Positions 10,273 through 19,805 of a stretch of 64,000 nt of DNA are shown here, piece after piece. Source of the DNA: Tahibacter aquaticus (lineage in GTDB: Bacteria; Pseudomonadota; Gammaproteobacteria; Xanthomonadales; Rhodanobacteraceae); the NCBI RefSeq assembly GCF_004363655.1, contig NZ_SNZH01000015.1, positions 1-64,000 on the forward strand. The letters run 5' to 3'. The notes under the pieces are model-generated. The model made no database searches. It saw nothing but the letters and a program-made list of their open reading frames with translations, and was not told the DNA's origin. Numbering within the stretch: position 1 is the first letter of the stretch; each line of letters begins with the position of its first letter. The position numbers and the translations under genes are program-made.

Positions 10273-10301
10273 TCCCACCCCCGGCTGCGTCGGGGGTGGG
10301 A
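10273..10301. repeat. Hairpin repeat, loop GGCTGCGTC
   Basis: A 10-bp stem (TCCCACCCCC with GGGGGTGGGA) around GGCTGCGTC lies 10 bases after the protease stop. It is the partner of the hairpin at 1036-1062, having the same loop but different arms. It may help end protease transcription, but there is no T-run. Confidence 0.55.
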
Positions 10302-10363
10302 TGCAGCAAGGGAGGCAACCGTACTTCGTCAGGCGGTTTCGCCGGTGCGTGCCGCCAGTCGCT

Positions 10364-11014
10364 TCAAACCCGATAAGCCACCGTCTTCATCACCTTCGCC
10401 GCCAGGCGCATCAGGTCCGGTATCGGCCGCGGCAGCGGCTTTGCGCCGGCGGCCAGTGCATGTTCCGCATGGCGCGCCTCGTCGTCCTTCATCACCGCGA
10501 CAATGGCACGGCTGCGGCTATCGGCCGACGGCAGGCCAGTGTTTTCCAGATGCTCGTCCAGGTGCGCCTCGACCTGCCGCTCTGTTTCCACCACGAAGCC
10601 CAGGTTCCAGCCGTCGCCGCGCAGGCCGGCCGCAAGCCCCATCGCATAGGCGCCGGCATACCAGAGCGGGTTCAGCACACTGGGGCGGCTGTCCAGCTCC
10701 TGCAGGCGCTCCTGGCACCAGGCCAGGTGATCGGTTTCCTCCTGTGCCGCGTCGAGTAACTGCGTCCGCGTGGCCGTATCGCGCGCAACGGCGGCCTGGC
10801 CCAGGTACAGCGCCTGGGCGCAAACCTCCCCCGTGTGGTTGATGCGCATCAGTCCGGCGGCGTGAAGACGCTGCGCTTCTTCCAGCTCGGCGGCCGGCAG
10901 ATCGCCGGCCGGGTTCGCCCGCTGCGCCTCGGCGCGGGCGCCTAGCGATGTGCTCAAGGCGTGCTCGACCTGGTCGAGCAGGCGGTCGAAGCGGCTGAGG
11001 TGACGTGTGAACAT
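10364..11014 (-). CDS. coq7: Demethoxyubiquinone hydroxylase Coq7
   Basis: Adds the last ring hydroxyl in ubiquinone synthesis, replacing UbiF in this lineage. The 216-residue protein is a ferritin-like di-iron monooxygenase. The iron ligands are visible in two ExxH pairs and their Glu partners: [35 protein letters not shown] and [10 protein letters not shown]. The start [15 protein letters not shown] (complement of 11012-11014) is preferred over a longer frame reaching 11074 that would overlap the upstream gene. It lies 31 bases after glcF on the same strand and is probably co-transcribed with it. Confidence 0.95.
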   Translation of the reverse strand: MFTRHLSRFDRLLDQVEHALSTSLGARAEAQRANPAGDLPAAELEEAQRLHAAGLMRINHTGEVCAQALYLGQAAVARDTATRTQLLDAAQEETDHLAWCQERLQELDSRPSVLNPLWYAGAYAMGLAAGLRGDGWNLGFVVETERQVEAHLDEHLENTGLPSADSRSRAIVAVMKDDEARHAEHALAAGAKPLPRPIPDLMRLAAKVMKTVAYRV

Positions 11015-11045
11015 GTCGGGTTCCTTGAAAGAAGACGCCAAGTAT

Positions 11046-12290
11046 TCAATGGCGCGGCGACTCGCCCGCCGCACCGCTGCCGGCCGCCACCAACTGCCGC
11101 GCCAGCAACGTTATCGGGTGCATCACTTCCAGCGCCGCGCCGCGCTCGCGCAGGCCGGCGCCCAGGTGCAGGCGGCAGCCGATATTGCTGGTCAGCAACA
11201 GCGTGGCCTGGGTCGACTGCAGCCCATCCAGCTGTTCGTCGCGCAGCGCATCCGACGTGGCCGCAAAACGCAGGAAATTCGTGCCGCCAGCACCGCAGCA
11301 GCGCGGTTGTTCCGGCAGTTCAACAATAGTCAATTGTGGAATTCGCTGCAGAAGTGCGTGCGTGGCGCCCGCCGCGCGCACGCGGTTGGTGAGCGAGCAG
11401 GGCAGGTGAAGCGCGGCCTTACCTGCCAGCGGCGCAAACTGCAGCGTCGCCAGCTGCGCATCCGAGGCCAGGAATTCGCCGATCTCGCGCACGTGGATCG
11501 CCGTCTCTGCAAAGGTGAGATCGCGCAGCGTGCCGTAGCAGCCCGAGGCCGTTACCAGCACTGTTTCCACGCCGCTGCCGACAAACGCCGCGCGCGTGGG
11601 CGAAGCCAGCTTAGCGGCAATCGCCGCCTGTCCTGCGTGCTGCGCCAACGCGCCGCAGCAGGCCTGGCCCTGTGGTTCGACTACCGCATAGCCCAGTGCC
11701 TGCAGCAGATGCCGCGCCGCCGCGTGCGTATCGCGGTCGAAGGCCGTTGCAACACAGCCCAGGAACAGACCGATGCGGCCGCGCGTTTGCGGCGGTGTCG
11801 CTACCGGCATGTGTGGCACTGCCGGCAGTGGCGGAATCTGCGCGACCCAACGCCAGCTGCGGCGGCGTCCCAGCGGAGCGAGCCAGCGCGACAGACGCAG
11901 CACCTGGCTCAGTCGCGCCGCCAGACGTATCCAGCCCGGGTGGGCCGCGGCGGCATACAGTAAGGAGTGGAAACGATCAGGTGCCGTCGCTGCCTGTTCC
12001 CGCGCCATATCGATGATGCGGCCATACTTCACGCCCGACGGGCAGGCGCGTTCGCAGGACAGACAGCCCAGGCAATGTTCCAGATGGGCCAGCCCCTGCG
12101 AATCCAGCGTCAGATCGCCGTTGGCCTGGGCCTTGGCCAGGGCAATGCGTCCGCGGGGCGATTCGGCTTCCGTGCGTTCCACCCGATAGGTAGGGCAGGC
12201 CGGCAGGCACAGGCCGCAGAGAACACATTGGTCTGCCAGATTCAGCAGTTCAATCGAAAGCAATGCAGTGGTGGGGGTTTTAGCGGGCAT
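11046..12290 (-). CDS. glcF: Glycolate oxidase iron-sulfur subunit (GlcF-like)
   Basis: A 414-residue electron-transfer protein with two N-terminal 4Fe-4S motifs ([12 protein letters not shown] and [14 protein letters not shown], roughly residues 22-86) and two C-terminal CCG-type cysteine-rich domains ([21 protein letters not shown]). This is the GlcF plan, passing electrons from an FAD oxidase to the quinone pool. No glcD or glcE is next to it here, so the partner oxidase must be elsewhere and the substrate could be another 2-hydroxy acid. Its neighbour coq7 is a quinone gene, which fits a membrane redox role. Confidence 0.88.
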   Translation of the reverse strand: MPAKTPTTALLSIELLNLADQCVLCGLCLPACPTYRVERTEAESPRGRIALAKAQANGDLTLDSQGLAHLEHCLGCLSCERACPSGVKYGRIIDMAREQAATAPDRFHSLLYAAAAHPGWIRLAARLSQVLRLSRWLAPLGRRRSWRWVAQIPPLPAVPHMPVATPPQTRGRIGLFLGCVATAFDRDTHAAARHLLQALGYAVVEPQGQACCGALAQHAGQAAIAAKLASPTRAAFVGSGVETVLVTASGCYGTLRDLTFAETAIHVREIGEFLASDAQLATLQFAPLAGKAALHLPCSLTNRVRAAGATHALLQRIPQLTIVELPEQPRCCGAGGTNFLRFAATSDALRDEQLDGLQSTQATLLLTSNIGCRLHLGAGLRERGAALEVMHPITLLARQLVAAGSGAAGESPRH

Positions 12291-12361
12291 CCGAACAATG
12301 CTAACATTCGCGTTCCCCGGCGCTCCGCCGGGTCTGGCCGGATACGCAGCGATTCCAGGGC

Positions 12362-12390
12362 TTGCAGCCTCGGGAATGTGCCGCTATCAT
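12362..12390 (+). promoter_or_regulatory. Promoter of rplM-rpsI
   Basis: TTGCAG (12362-12367) and TATCAT (12385-12390) are 17 bases apart, a near-consensus sigma-70 pair. The start point would be about 12397, leaving a leader of roughly 35 bases before rplM. Confidence 0.8.
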
Positions 12391-12431
12391 CCCGCGCCTT
12401 TCCCTGCCCTCTTGGCACAAGGTTTCTTGTC

Positions 12432-12860
12432 ATGAAAACGTTCAGCGCGAAGGCTGAGACCGTAAAGCGCGACTGGTACATCGTCGACGCCACCAATAAG
12501 ACGCTGGGACGTCTCTGCTCCGAAATCGCGCTGCGTCTGCGCGGCAAGCACAAGACCGTCTTTACCCCGCACGTTGACACCGGCGATTACATCGTCGTCG
12601 TCAATGCAGAAAAGATCCATGTCACCGGCGCAAAGCTGGACGACAAGCTCTATCACCGCTTCACTGGTTACATCGGCAACCTGAAGACGACCCCGCTCAA
12701 GAACATGCTCGCTACCCATCCGGAGCGCGTGATCGAGATCGGCGTCAAGGGCATGCTGCCGAAGAACCCGCTGGGCCGCGCCATGTACCGCAAGCTGAAG
12801 GTCTACGCCGGCGCCGAGCATCCGCATTCCGCCCAGCAGCCGCAGGCGCTGGACATCTGA
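12432..12860 (+). CDS. rplM: 50S ribosomal protein L13
   Basis: The 142-residue protein has the exact normal length and family blocks: [20 protein letters not shown] at the start, [34 protein letters not shown] and [20 protein letters not shown]. It binds 23S rRNA early in 50S assembly. The ATG at 12432 is chosen because a longer upstream frame has no ribosomal similarity. It is followed 22 bases later by rpsI, the usual L13-S9 operon. Confidence 0.99.
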   Translation: MKTFSAKAETVKRDWYIVDATNKTLGRLCSEIALRLRGKHKTVFTPHVDTGDYIVVVNAEKIHVTGAKLDDKLYHRFTGYIGNLKTTPLKNMLATHPERVIEIGVKGMLPKNPLGRAMYRKLKVYAGAEHPHSAQQPQALDI

Positions 12861-12882
12861 TCTCCGCAGGAAGATAGAGCAC

Positions 12883-13275
12883 ATGGCACTGCAACAGAAT
12901 TACGGCACCGGCCGTCGCAAGACCTCCGCCGCTCGCGTGTTCCTGCGCCCCGGCACCGGCAACATCACGGTGAACGGCAAGACCCTCGACACCTTCTTCG
13001 GCCGTGAAACCGCGCGCATGATCGTGCGCCAGCCGCTGGAACTGCTCAAGGTCGGCGAGAAGTTCGACATCCTCGTCACCGTTGAAGGCGGCGGCACCAC
13101 GGGTCAGGCCGGCGCGATCCGCCTCGGCATCTCCCGCGCCCTGACCGAATACGACGACAGCTTGAAGTCCCCGCTGCGCAAAGCCGGTTTCATGACCCGC
13201 GATGCACGCGAAGTGGAACGTAAGAAGGTCGGCCTGCACAAAGCCCGCCGCGCCACCCAGTTCTCGAAGCGCTAA
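12883..13275 (+). CDS. rpsI: 30S ribosomal protein S9
   Basis: A 130-residue S9 of normal length. It begins [20 protein letters not shown] and ends in the conserved basic tail [17 protein letters not shown], whose last residues reach toward the P-site tRNA. It is co-transcribed with rplM. It is the last core protein gene before the island. Confidence 0.99.
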   Translation: MALQQNYGTGRRKTSAARVFLRPGTGNITVNGKTLDTFFGRETARMIVRQPLELLKVGEKFDILVTVEGGGTTGQAGAIRLGISRALTEYDDSLKSPLRKAGFMTRDAREVERKKVGLHKARRATQFSKR

Positions 13276-13347
13276 TCACGCATCGACGGGACAGGAAGTC
13301 CCGGACGCATCGCACTCCAGGTCAGAGCGTGCGAAGCGAGCAGTTAT

Positions 13348-13421
13348 TGGGAGATCGTCTAACGGTAGGACAACGGACTCTGACTCCGTTTATCTAGGTT
13401 CGAATCCTAGTCTCCCAGCCA
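13348..13421 (+). tRNA. tRNA-Gln (anticodon CUG)
   Basis: A complete cloverleaf can be folded: acceptor TGGGAGA with TCTCCCA, anticodon stem ACGGA/TCCGT around the loop CTCTGAC (anticodon CTG), and T arm CTAGG-TTCGAAT-CCTAG. The discriminator is G and the CCA end is encoded. The gene is intact despite the integrase directly downstream, so the incoming element restored the 3' end, as usual for tRNA-targeting integrases. Confidence 0.96.
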
Positions 13422-13430
13422 TCACGTCTA

Positions 13431-13457
13431 AGCCCCTGTTTTTACAGGGGCTTTTTC
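13431..13457 (+). terminator. Intrinsic terminator after tRNA-Gln
   Basis: The 8-bp stem AGCCCCTG/CAGGGGCT with loop TTTTTA is followed by TTTTC. It begins 10 bases after the tRNA and lies between the likely left attachment site and the integrase gene. Confidence 0.9.
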
Positions 13458-13508
13458 GTTTCTAGCTTTTGAAGCGCTCGCACAACCGGCTCGCACAAAT
13501 GGAGCCTC

Positions 13509-14978
13509 ATGCGCATCGCTCACCACCTCATCCGTGTGCCCAGCGGAGTCTTTTATTTCCGGCAATGGGTGCCGCTGGATTTGCAGGCCGCCATGGGCCG
13601 GCGGTTTCTCCAAACCAGTCTTCGAACCCGGGATGCGCGGGCCGCCAAGGTCTACGCCCTCACCCTCTCCCTGCGCTACGCTGAGGTCTTCGCGGAGCTG
13701 AGGGGGACTGCGATGCCAAAGCCGCGCGTGGACGACATCGTGGCCAACGCCCCACTGGGCGCCGTGCGCCCCTACGAGATGGACGTGGACCCGGCCACCT
13801 TGCTGCCGACCCGCATCCGCACGGACGGCACGCCGCAGGACAACCAGGCCGTGCTCGACGCGCTGCAGGCGCTTGGCAATCTTCGGGTCGCACTGGCGCA
13901 GCCGTTGCCGGACATGTCCCATCGGCTGCCAGCGGCAACGAAAAAGCCGCCGTCGGTCCTGACGCTCGCCGCCGCGATCAAGCTCTACGAGGAGGCCGAG
14001 GCCGCGACCCTGAAACCCAACACGTGGTCTCAGCGCAAGCGCGCCTTCGCTTCATTGAAGGCCGCCATCGGTGGCACCACGCCCGTCGCCCAAATCACGC
14101 GCGAGAAAGCCGGCGATTGGGCGCACGGCCTGATGACCCAGCCCTCCAGCAAACTCAAAGACGTGCCGATGACTAAGCGCTCGGCCGGCAACGCGGTGTC
14201 CCACGCCGCCCAGCTCTTCGCCTTCCTGGCTCAGCGGGGCAAGTGGATGGGGCCGAACCCCGTCAAAGGGGTCGTCGTCATGACGAAGAAAGAGAAGGCC
14301 AGACGGAAGGCCGATGGCTTCCAGTGGGAAGCCTTGGACGTGCCCGCTCTCCAGCGCGTGTTCAATCCCGCCAACATGGCCGGCATCCGCACCGTACACA
14401 CGAAGTGGGCGGCGCTCATTGGCTTGTTTACCGGCGCGAGGGTGGGTGAAGTTGCGCAGCTCTACCTATCGGATTTCATTGAGGAAGACGGCATTCCCTG
14501 CATCCGCATCGCCACGGACTCCGATGGCCAGTCGCTCAAGACCGAAGCGTCGCGACGCCTCGTTCCCATCCACCCGGGGCTGGTGGAGTTGGGCTTGCTG
14601 GAGCGCGTGAAAGAACTGCGCCGGCAGGGCAAAGAGCGCTTGTTCGACGGCATGCGCATCGACGGCAAGGCCGGCGCCGGCAATGCGATCTCCAAGGGCT
14701 TCGGCTACTACCTCGACAAGCTGGGCATCAAGCCAAGACGTGCCAACGGCATCGTGGGCTTTCACAGCCTCAGAAAGACCGTGATTCAGGAGCTGCAGGG
14801 CAGCGGGCTCCCGGCGGAACGGCGTCGTGCTTTCGTGGGCCACGAGCCCGGAGACGACGTACACGAGTCGGTGTACATGCGGCCGTGGACCGCAGGTGAG
14901 CTGGCGGAACTGTTCCCGGGACTGGGCTGGGGGAGCTGGTTGGAATTCGACCGTCTGAAGGCGCTGTTGCGCGGTTGA
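13509..14978 (+). CDS. Tyrosine-type site-specific integrase
   Basis: A 489-residue phage/island integrase. The N-terminus (RVPSGVFYFRQWVP, RFLQTSLRTRDARAAK) is the arm-type domain often labelled DUF6538; the core-binding region is near residues 150-240. Catalytic residues are visible: Arg in LFTGARVGEVAQL, His-x-x-Arg in GFHSLRKTVIQEL, His in RRAFVGHEPGDD and Tyr in HESVYMRPW. It starts 88 bases after the tRNA-Gln gene in the same direction, marking the left end of an integrative element that uses the tRNA 3' end as attB. Confidence 0.94.
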   Translation: MRIAHHLIRVPSGVFYFRQWVPLDLQAAMGRRFLQTSLRTRDARAAKVYALTLSLRYAEVFAELRGTAMPKPRVDDIVANAPLGAVRPYEMDVDPATLLPTRIRTDGTPQDNQAVLDALQALGNLRVALAQPLPDMSHRLPAATKKPPSVLTLAAAIKLYEEAEAATLKPNTWSQRKRAFASLKAAIGGTTPVAQITREKAGDWAHGLMTQPSSKLKDVPMTKRSAGNAVSHAAQLFAFLAQRGKWMGPNPVKGVVVMTKKEKARRKADGFQWEALDVPALQRVFNPANMAGIRTVHTKWAALIGLFTGARVGEVAQLYLSDFIEEDGIPCIRIATDSDGQSLKTEASRRLVPIHPGLVELGLLERVKELRRQGKERLFDGMRIDGKAGAGNAISKGFGYYLDKLGIKPRRANGIVGFHSLRKTVIQELQGSGLPAERRRAFVGHEPGDDVHESVYMRPWTAGELAELFPGLGWGSWLEFDRLKALLRG

Positions 14979-15078
14979 GCTCATCGACCGACAGGAGTTG
15001 AGCCAACAGAACGTTTGTCGCGACGTTGACCGTTTCGTCAATCCATCGTGCTTCTGCCTCCTGCATCGCACCGGGCCA

Positions 15079-16698
15079 CTATTGAACCGGATTCTCCTCC
15101 TTTTTCAGGTGCTCGGGGTTCACTGCGATCCGGCCCAGCCGGATGTCCGCGTATCCGATGTCCCTCAGTCGTTCGCAAACGCTCCGCAAGGCAACTTGTG
15201 TGAAGAAGGGGAGGCTTTCGGCGATGGGGGTTTCGGAACCGCTGACGATGGCGAACACGATGGAATAATCGCCTACAGCCCGCGGCATGGCACCTTCTTC
15301 GGGAAGATGATGGGTTGCTTTGCGGTCTGGGCCCATCTTCTCGTTCACCTTGCCAGCGTAAGACTTTTCGCTGCGTAGCAGCGTGCCGGAGACCATTGCT
15401 TGGTTGCACAGATGCCCCAATGCCTGCGAGGTGCCGAAGCGTTTGATGTGGATGATTTGCTTTTCTCGGGTGTAGATGTCGCAGAATTCAATTTTGTTGC
15501 TGCGCCCACCGATCGCGATGTTCTTGGCATCGAGCAGAACGAAGCGGTCGGGATTTGATTCGGCGAGTGCCTTGTTGTAGGCGGTTTCGGTTTCGTGGCT
15601 GTACTCCATTAACTCTTCGGAGAAGGGTGTGATCCCTTTGACGTAGTCGCGGACCTCTTGGATGAAGTCCGAGGCCAGGCGGTACCAACTGCCGGATGAG
15701 AGCAGATATTGCTGACCTTCGTGTTCCACCTCGTAGTGCAGGCACTTCATGATGCTCCACTGATGGATCGGCGAGTCTTCACCGTCCACCGCAAAAGCAA
15801 AATGCTGTTGAAGAAAGGCGCGGTGGAGTTCTTGGTCCTTGCGGACGGTTGCAAAGAACCCCGGTAGGTGTAGGTCCGTATAGCGCTTGTGCCGCTTCGT
15901 CGCGCCAAAGCGAAACCGAACAACGCGATCCCAATCCACGATGTCCGGAATGGCCATCCAGCATTTTCCGCCAACGCCGCCTGCGTCGTACGTACGCTTG
16001 AGCTCTTTCGCCAACAGCCCATCGAGCGCTTCGTGTTCGGCGCTCTTGGGTTTGACGACCTTAATCTTGTCAATGAACCCGAAATACTTCTTGTAGGCGT
16101 CGGACTGGTAGAGCTTGAGGCAGCGTTCCAACTCGGCGGAGAGCGATTCCGGAGTGCCCGCGATGCTGATGCCCAGATGGTCGGCGCCGGTCATGCGCGC
16201 TGGCAGGTTCTCGCCAGTCGGGTTTGCAGTGATGGTGCGGATCAAGTCCGCGCTCGCATCGATGCCGAATTCCTGGGGCTCCGCGGGGCGTGCGACCTGC
16301 ACCCGCTTGTTGCGCGACGTGGAACTGAAGGTCTTTGTGTCCACGCTGCGCAGGTCGTCCATCTGCGATGCGTTCAGCACGCACATCAGGCCAAAACGTT
16401 CCTCGACGGTATCGGGCTGGAGCAGAAACCGACCGGTCCCGAACGACACGGCAAAAAGTCTGCCGCCAGCGGGGGTGAGGTAGAGCGCTCCGGCTGCTTC
16501 CACGTGGCCGAGTGCGTCCGGGTTCGTATGCGCCGCAAAGAACGTAGCCCAACGCGGCGTTTTCGACTTGTGCTTCTTGACGAACAAACGTCCGAGTTCA
16601 CCGTCGTCCCCGACGATGGAAACGTGTGTCATGCCCGGCGGCGATGCATCCTCCATTGAGAGATGGTCGCGTACGAGAAACACGCTCAAATCCGTCAT
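15079..16698 (-). CDS. TIGR04141 / DUF6119 family protein
   Basis: A 539-residue protein of the sporadically distributed TIGR04141 (DUF6119) family. The recognisable block is near residues 395-455: RFVLLDAKNIAIGG, IEFCDIYTREKQIIHIKR, FGTSQALGHLCNQAMVSGTL. The spacing of Asp (LLD), Glu (IEF) and Lys (HIK) is reminiscent of a PD-(D/E)xK nuclease core, but that is my inference. The family is patchy and found in mobile islands, so a conflict role is likely. It follows the helicase gene by 45 bases on the same strand, so the two are probably one operon. Confidence 0.75.
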   Translation of the reverse strand: MTDLSVFLVRDHLSMEDASPPGMTHVSIVGDDGELGRLFVKKHKSKTPRWATFFAAHTNPDALGHVEAAGALYLTPAGGRLFAVSFGTGRFLLQPDTVEERFGLMCVLNASQMDDLRSVDTKTFSSTSRNKRVQVARPAEPQEFGIDASADLIRTITANPTGENLPARMTGADHLGISIAGTPESLSAELERCLKLYQSDAYKKYFGFIDKIKVVKPKSAEHEALDGLLAKELKRTYDAGGVGGKCWMAIPDIVDWDRVVRFRFGATKRHKRYTDLHLPGFFATVRKDQELHRAFLQQHFAFAVDGEDSPIHQWSIMKCLHYEVEHEGQQYLLSSGSWYRLASDFIQEVRDYVKGITPFSEELMEYSHETETAYNKALAESNPDRFVLLDAKNIAIGGRSNKIEFCDIYTREKQIIHIKRFGTSQALGHLCNQAMVSGTLLRSEKSYAGKVNEKMGPDRKATHHLPEEGAMPRAVGDYSIVFAIVSGSETPIAESLPFFTQVALRSVCERLRDIGYADIRLGRIAVNPEHLKKEENPVQ

Positions 16699-16743
16699 CG
16701 TGCACCTCCATCACATTGCGGCTGCCGCAGACGGCCTATGCCG

Positions 16744-18573
16744 TCAATTGGAACCAATCAACGAAAGCAGCGAGTCGGGCACCTGCAAGGCGACTTTTGC
16801 GCGCGTCAGGGCGACGTAGAGCAGCCGCAGCTCGGCCGGGTCCGGTCCCGGGTTCTCCCGATCCCTCGCCATCGGCTTGCTCCGCATGAAATCGTCCAGC
16901 AGTCGTACGGATTTCCACTCGCGCCCTTTGGCTTTGTGCCCTGTGGAAATCATCAGGTCAGCGCGCTCCTCGTCCACGGTCCGACCCAACGCCCACAGGA
17001 GCCGGCGCTCTCCCAAGGATTCGACCAGGTTCACGAAGGTGAGAAGGTGTGCGCCTTCCTCGCTGCGGGCGAACTCGACGACCTCGTCCCAATTCGCGAA
17101 ACCGAAGAAGTCGGGTACGTCGCAAGGCTGGCCGGCCCGCAGGGCGACGACGCCCCGGAGCAGTGCCTTCAGCTCTTTCGTGCCGCCGACCAGGTGCGGG
17201 GCCTGCCGCGAATCCAGGGCCTCGATGACGGCGTTCATGGTGCTCGCGTTCGAGCGCGCCAGCACCGCGTCCGGCTCACCCGGGCCGATGCGGCTGCGCA
17301 CCTTCGGGTTGCCTTGTATGGGAGCGGTCGCCCCAAGTTGACGCAGTACCTTTGAGGCGAGGTCGGCGATGGCTTCCCCGAAGCGGAACGACAGGGTCAG
17401 TTGGACCTCGGCGTCGGTCCGGATCGTTTCCATCGCGTTCACGGCGCCGCGCCACTCGTAAATCTGCTGGTACTTGTCGCCCACGTAGACCATCTGGGCT
17501 TCTTGGTCCGCCAGCACGCCCAGCACCACCGGATTGGTGTCTTGGGCCTCGTCGAGCAGTATGAAGTCGGCACCGAGGAGCGGTTGGGACAACGCCCAGA
17601 GCTTGAGGTAGCCGTCGTGCCCGAGCGGCATCAAATCGGTGGCGCTCACCATGCGGCCCCACAGCTTCTGCGCGCCGGCGACCGCGTGCGCTTGTACCGC
17701 CCGAAGCACCGCCGGCGAGGCCGCCCGAAGGGCGCCGTGCGGCGGTACGTGTTCGGGCAGGATTGTCGGCTCGGCGCTCTGAGCGAACCGGCGCACCGTG
17801 TCCAAAAACAGGAACGCTTGGGATCGCGGCGCCAGGACCAAGTCCGGCCCAAAGGCTTGGGGTTTCAGGTCGAAAGCCTGGGCGAGTTCGTTGGCGTTGA
17901 TCCGGCCGGTAAGTTTCGAAATGGAGCCGTGGTAGCCCGGAGCAGTCGCTCGGTAGGCCAAGCTGTGCAGCGTCGAGCAATCGACGGTCGGCGGGAACGC
18001 GCCCTGGGTATCCGCGACGATGGCCTTGTTGAACGCGATGTACTGGCCGCAGCGCCCCGTGCTGTTGGCCAGCAGTTTCAGGGTGGAAGTCTTTCCGGCG
18101 CCCGCGTAGGCGTTGATTTTCAGGCTGTCGCCGCGCTCGAACGCGTCGAGCGCCTGCTGCTGCTCGTCGGTGGGCCGCAAACCCGTTCGGCCGCGCGATG
18201 GGGGCCGAGGTGCGGGCGATTGCCGGGCCGAGGCGGTCCTTGGGGCAGGAGCGGCGGACGCCCGCGCGGGCGGTGGCGGGGCCGCGCGAGAAGGCACTCG
18301 GGGCGTGGCGGCCGGCCTCGTCGACGTTGGGGCCGGTGCCGGTGCCGGCGCGGTCCTTTCTGCCGGCGCTCTACGGGCTGGCGGGGGCGAACTGAGTGCC
18401 GCGATTACCTGGGCCGCCAGGCCGGGTGTGTGCCGGTTTTTGTGCCGGAACGTCAGTTCGTGCTGGAGGTCGCGCAGGACGGCGGCATTGCCCGCCCTCT
18501 TGGCGTTCTTGAAATGAGTTTCAAGCTGCTCGAACGAGCACGAGACGAACGGCCGCGGTGTTGTTGCATTCAT
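16744..18573 (-). CDS. UvrD/Rep-like superfamily 1 helicase
   Basis: A 609-residue SF1 helicase. A short helical N-terminal domain (residues 1-60) is joined by a Pro/Ala-rich linker (about 61-128) to a complete motor: Q-motif RPTDEQQQALDAF, Walker A AYAGAGKTSTL (about 155), Walker B FILLDEAQDTNP, motif III VYVGDKYQQIYEWRGA, motif IV LSFRFGEAIADLA, motif V GHKAKGREWKSV and motif VI LLYVALTRAK. It is shorter than UvrD, lacking the large 1B/2B insertions. It sits upstream of the TIGR04141 gene in the same operon, suggesting a two-protein defence unit, although DNA repair during element transfer is an alternative. Confidence 0.88.
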   Translation of the reverse strand: MNATTPRPFVSCSFEQLETHFKNAKRAGNAAVLRDLQHELTFRHKNRHTPGLAAQVIAALSSPPPARRAPAERTAPAPAPAPTSTRPAATPRVPSRAAPPPPARASAAPAPRTASARQSPAPRPPSRGRTGLRPTDEQQQALDAFERGDSLKINAYAGAGKTSTLKLLANSTGRCGQYIAFNKAIVADTQGAFPPTVDCSTLHSLAYRATAPGYHGSISKLTGRINANELAQAFDLKPQAFGPDLVLAPRSQAFLFLDTVRRFAQSAEPTILPEHVPPHGALRAASPAVLRAVQAHAVAGAQKLWGRMVSATDLMPLGHDGYLKLWALSQPLLGADFILLDEAQDTNPVVLGVLADQEAQMVYVGDKYQQIYEWRGAVNAMETIRTDAEVQLTLSFRFGEAIADLASKVLRQLGATAPIQGNPKVRSRIGPGEPDAVLARSNASTMNAVIEALDSRQAPHLVGGTKELKALLRGVVALRAGQPCDVPDFFGFANWDEVVEFARSEEGAHLLTFVNLVESLGERRLLWALGRTVDEERADLMISTGHKAKGREWKSVRLLDDFMRSKPMARDRENPGPDPAELRLLYVALTRAKVALQVPDSLLSLIGSN

Positions 18574-18819
18574 TCGGTTTCGCCTCCCCTAAGGCCCGCC
18601 GATGACGTGGGAACGACGATACCGAAAAATCCACTGTGCAGCATGGGCTCCCAAGTTCTACGGCCGTTGGCCTTGCCGAGGAACACCTGCCATTCGGGGG
18701 CGCATCCTCCCACCCGGGCGAGCCCATAACCGGCATAGGCCCACGGGAGAGCTTTCAGCGGCCCGGTCTCCGCAATCGGGTCAGACAGACGGGCCGGTAT
18801 CCGGCCCGTCGCACTGCTG

Positions 18820-19203
18820 CTACGCCGAGGGCTCGAACATTGCCGCGACGAGGCCCGCTTGTTGCTCGGCGTCGATAGGAGGGGCGCTTGCCGGCGGGGC
18901 CGGCTCATCGACCTGTAAGGCACTCTCCGCGCGTTGGCGCAAGGCCAGCCGCTGCGTCGGTGAATGGCCGTATCGCTGTACCGCGTCCAGCAACGCGCCC
19001 ACCACCTCCATCGTTTGCCAATCGCCGCAGCCAGCCTTCAGCACCGCATCCCCAAGTTCCGCTCTGCGGCGGGCCTGCGCGCGCCGAGCCTTTGCTTTCT
19101 CGGCGTGCGCGCGCCGCAGGGCTTTGAGCAGGGATTTCGCTTCGCGTTGCGCGGCGCGCTGAGCGGCACGATACAACTGATCGTCGTATACAACGCTGCT
19201 CAT
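18820..19203 (-). CDS. TraD-like small mobilisation accessory protein
   Basis: A 127-residue protein from the ATG complementary to 19201-19203. The first half is a very basic, Ala/Arg/Lys-rich helix (AAQREAKSLLKALRRAHAEK), followed by LGDAVLKAGCGDWQTMEVVGALLDAV. The Arg-rich helix plus the GALLDAV block resembles the small TraD proteins found beside MobA/TraA relaxases, which bind DNA near oriT. Its start overlaps the stop of the upstream gene as ATGA, so translation is coupled. The relaxase itself is 4 kb away, on the other side of the ABC-3C operon. The name is tentative. Confidence 0.55.
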   Translation of the reverse strand: MSSVVYDDQLYRAAQRAAQREAKSLLKALRRAHAEKAKARRAQARRRAELGDAVLKAGCGDWQTMEVVGALLDAVQRYGHSPTQRLALRQRAESALQVDEPAPPASAPPIDAEQQAGLVAAMFEPSA

Positions 19204-19553
19204 GGGCGCCTCCGTCGGAGTGGATGCGACCCCGCACCGGTCGGAGCGGCGCTGGATTTTCCTCGGGCGGAATCTGCGTTTTTCGCCTCCTCCGTCGCAT
19301 CGTCCGTTCGAACCAGCTTCCAAGCTGGTGGCTGAGTCGGGCGATCGCCCAGCTGTCTGTTGATGAGGGCGACCACGCATTCTGCATGGTCGCGAACGCG
19401 CATCAGCTCTCCCGGCCAGACATATTGGACCTTTTCAAGTTGTGGGTACTTCCCGCTGCGCTCCTCCGAGCGCCGCGGCAAGTAGTAGAGTTCGAACCCA
19501 AGGTTTTCGATCCCTCGGCGCAACTTGCGGGAAATTGGCAACTTCTTGGTCAT
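19200..19553 (-). CDS. Hypothetical 117-residue protein
   Basis: It starts at the ATG complementary to 19551-19553 with AAGGAGTTGCCC upstream, a good ribosome site. The N-terminus (MTKKLPISRKLRRGIENLGF) is basic; the middle (YVWPGELMRVRDHAECVVALINRQL) looks globular; the C-terminus is a disordered Arg-rich tail. The stop overlaps the next start as ATGA, so it is co-translated with the TraD-like gene. I do not recognise the family. Pairing with a mobilisation-type protein suggests a DNA transfer accessory role. Confidence 0.6.
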   Translation of the reverse strand: MTKKLPISRKLRRGIENLGFELYYLPRRSEERSGKYPQLEKVQYVWPGELMRVRDHAECVVALINRQLGDRPTQPPAWKLVRTDDATEEAKNADSARGKSSAAPTGAGSHPLRRRRP

Positions 19554-19805
19554 GGGCAACTCCTTGCGTGGAATGCCCTTGGTTGAACCACGGCCCACGG
19601 AAAACGGGTAGATGAAAGTTGTGGGTTTTTTCGCGTCCGGTCGGATCGCCGCGGTGCCGCGTGATCGAACGAAAGCGTCGCCGACTGAGCGAATCGAAGG
19701 CGGGCTCTCGGCTATGCGGTAGCGCCTGAGACGGTGCGGGCGGCCTGCGTGCGGCGCGGAAAAAGCCAGCGAACATCGAGCATCCAGACCCGAGTAAGAG
19801 CGCAC

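Noticed and set aside
13431-13457. Extra member of the CCCTGT hairpin family
   Set aside because: Similar stem to RNA unit 1 hairpins (CCCCTG-TTTTTA-CAGGGG), but position after the tRNA and the T-run fit an ordinary terminator.
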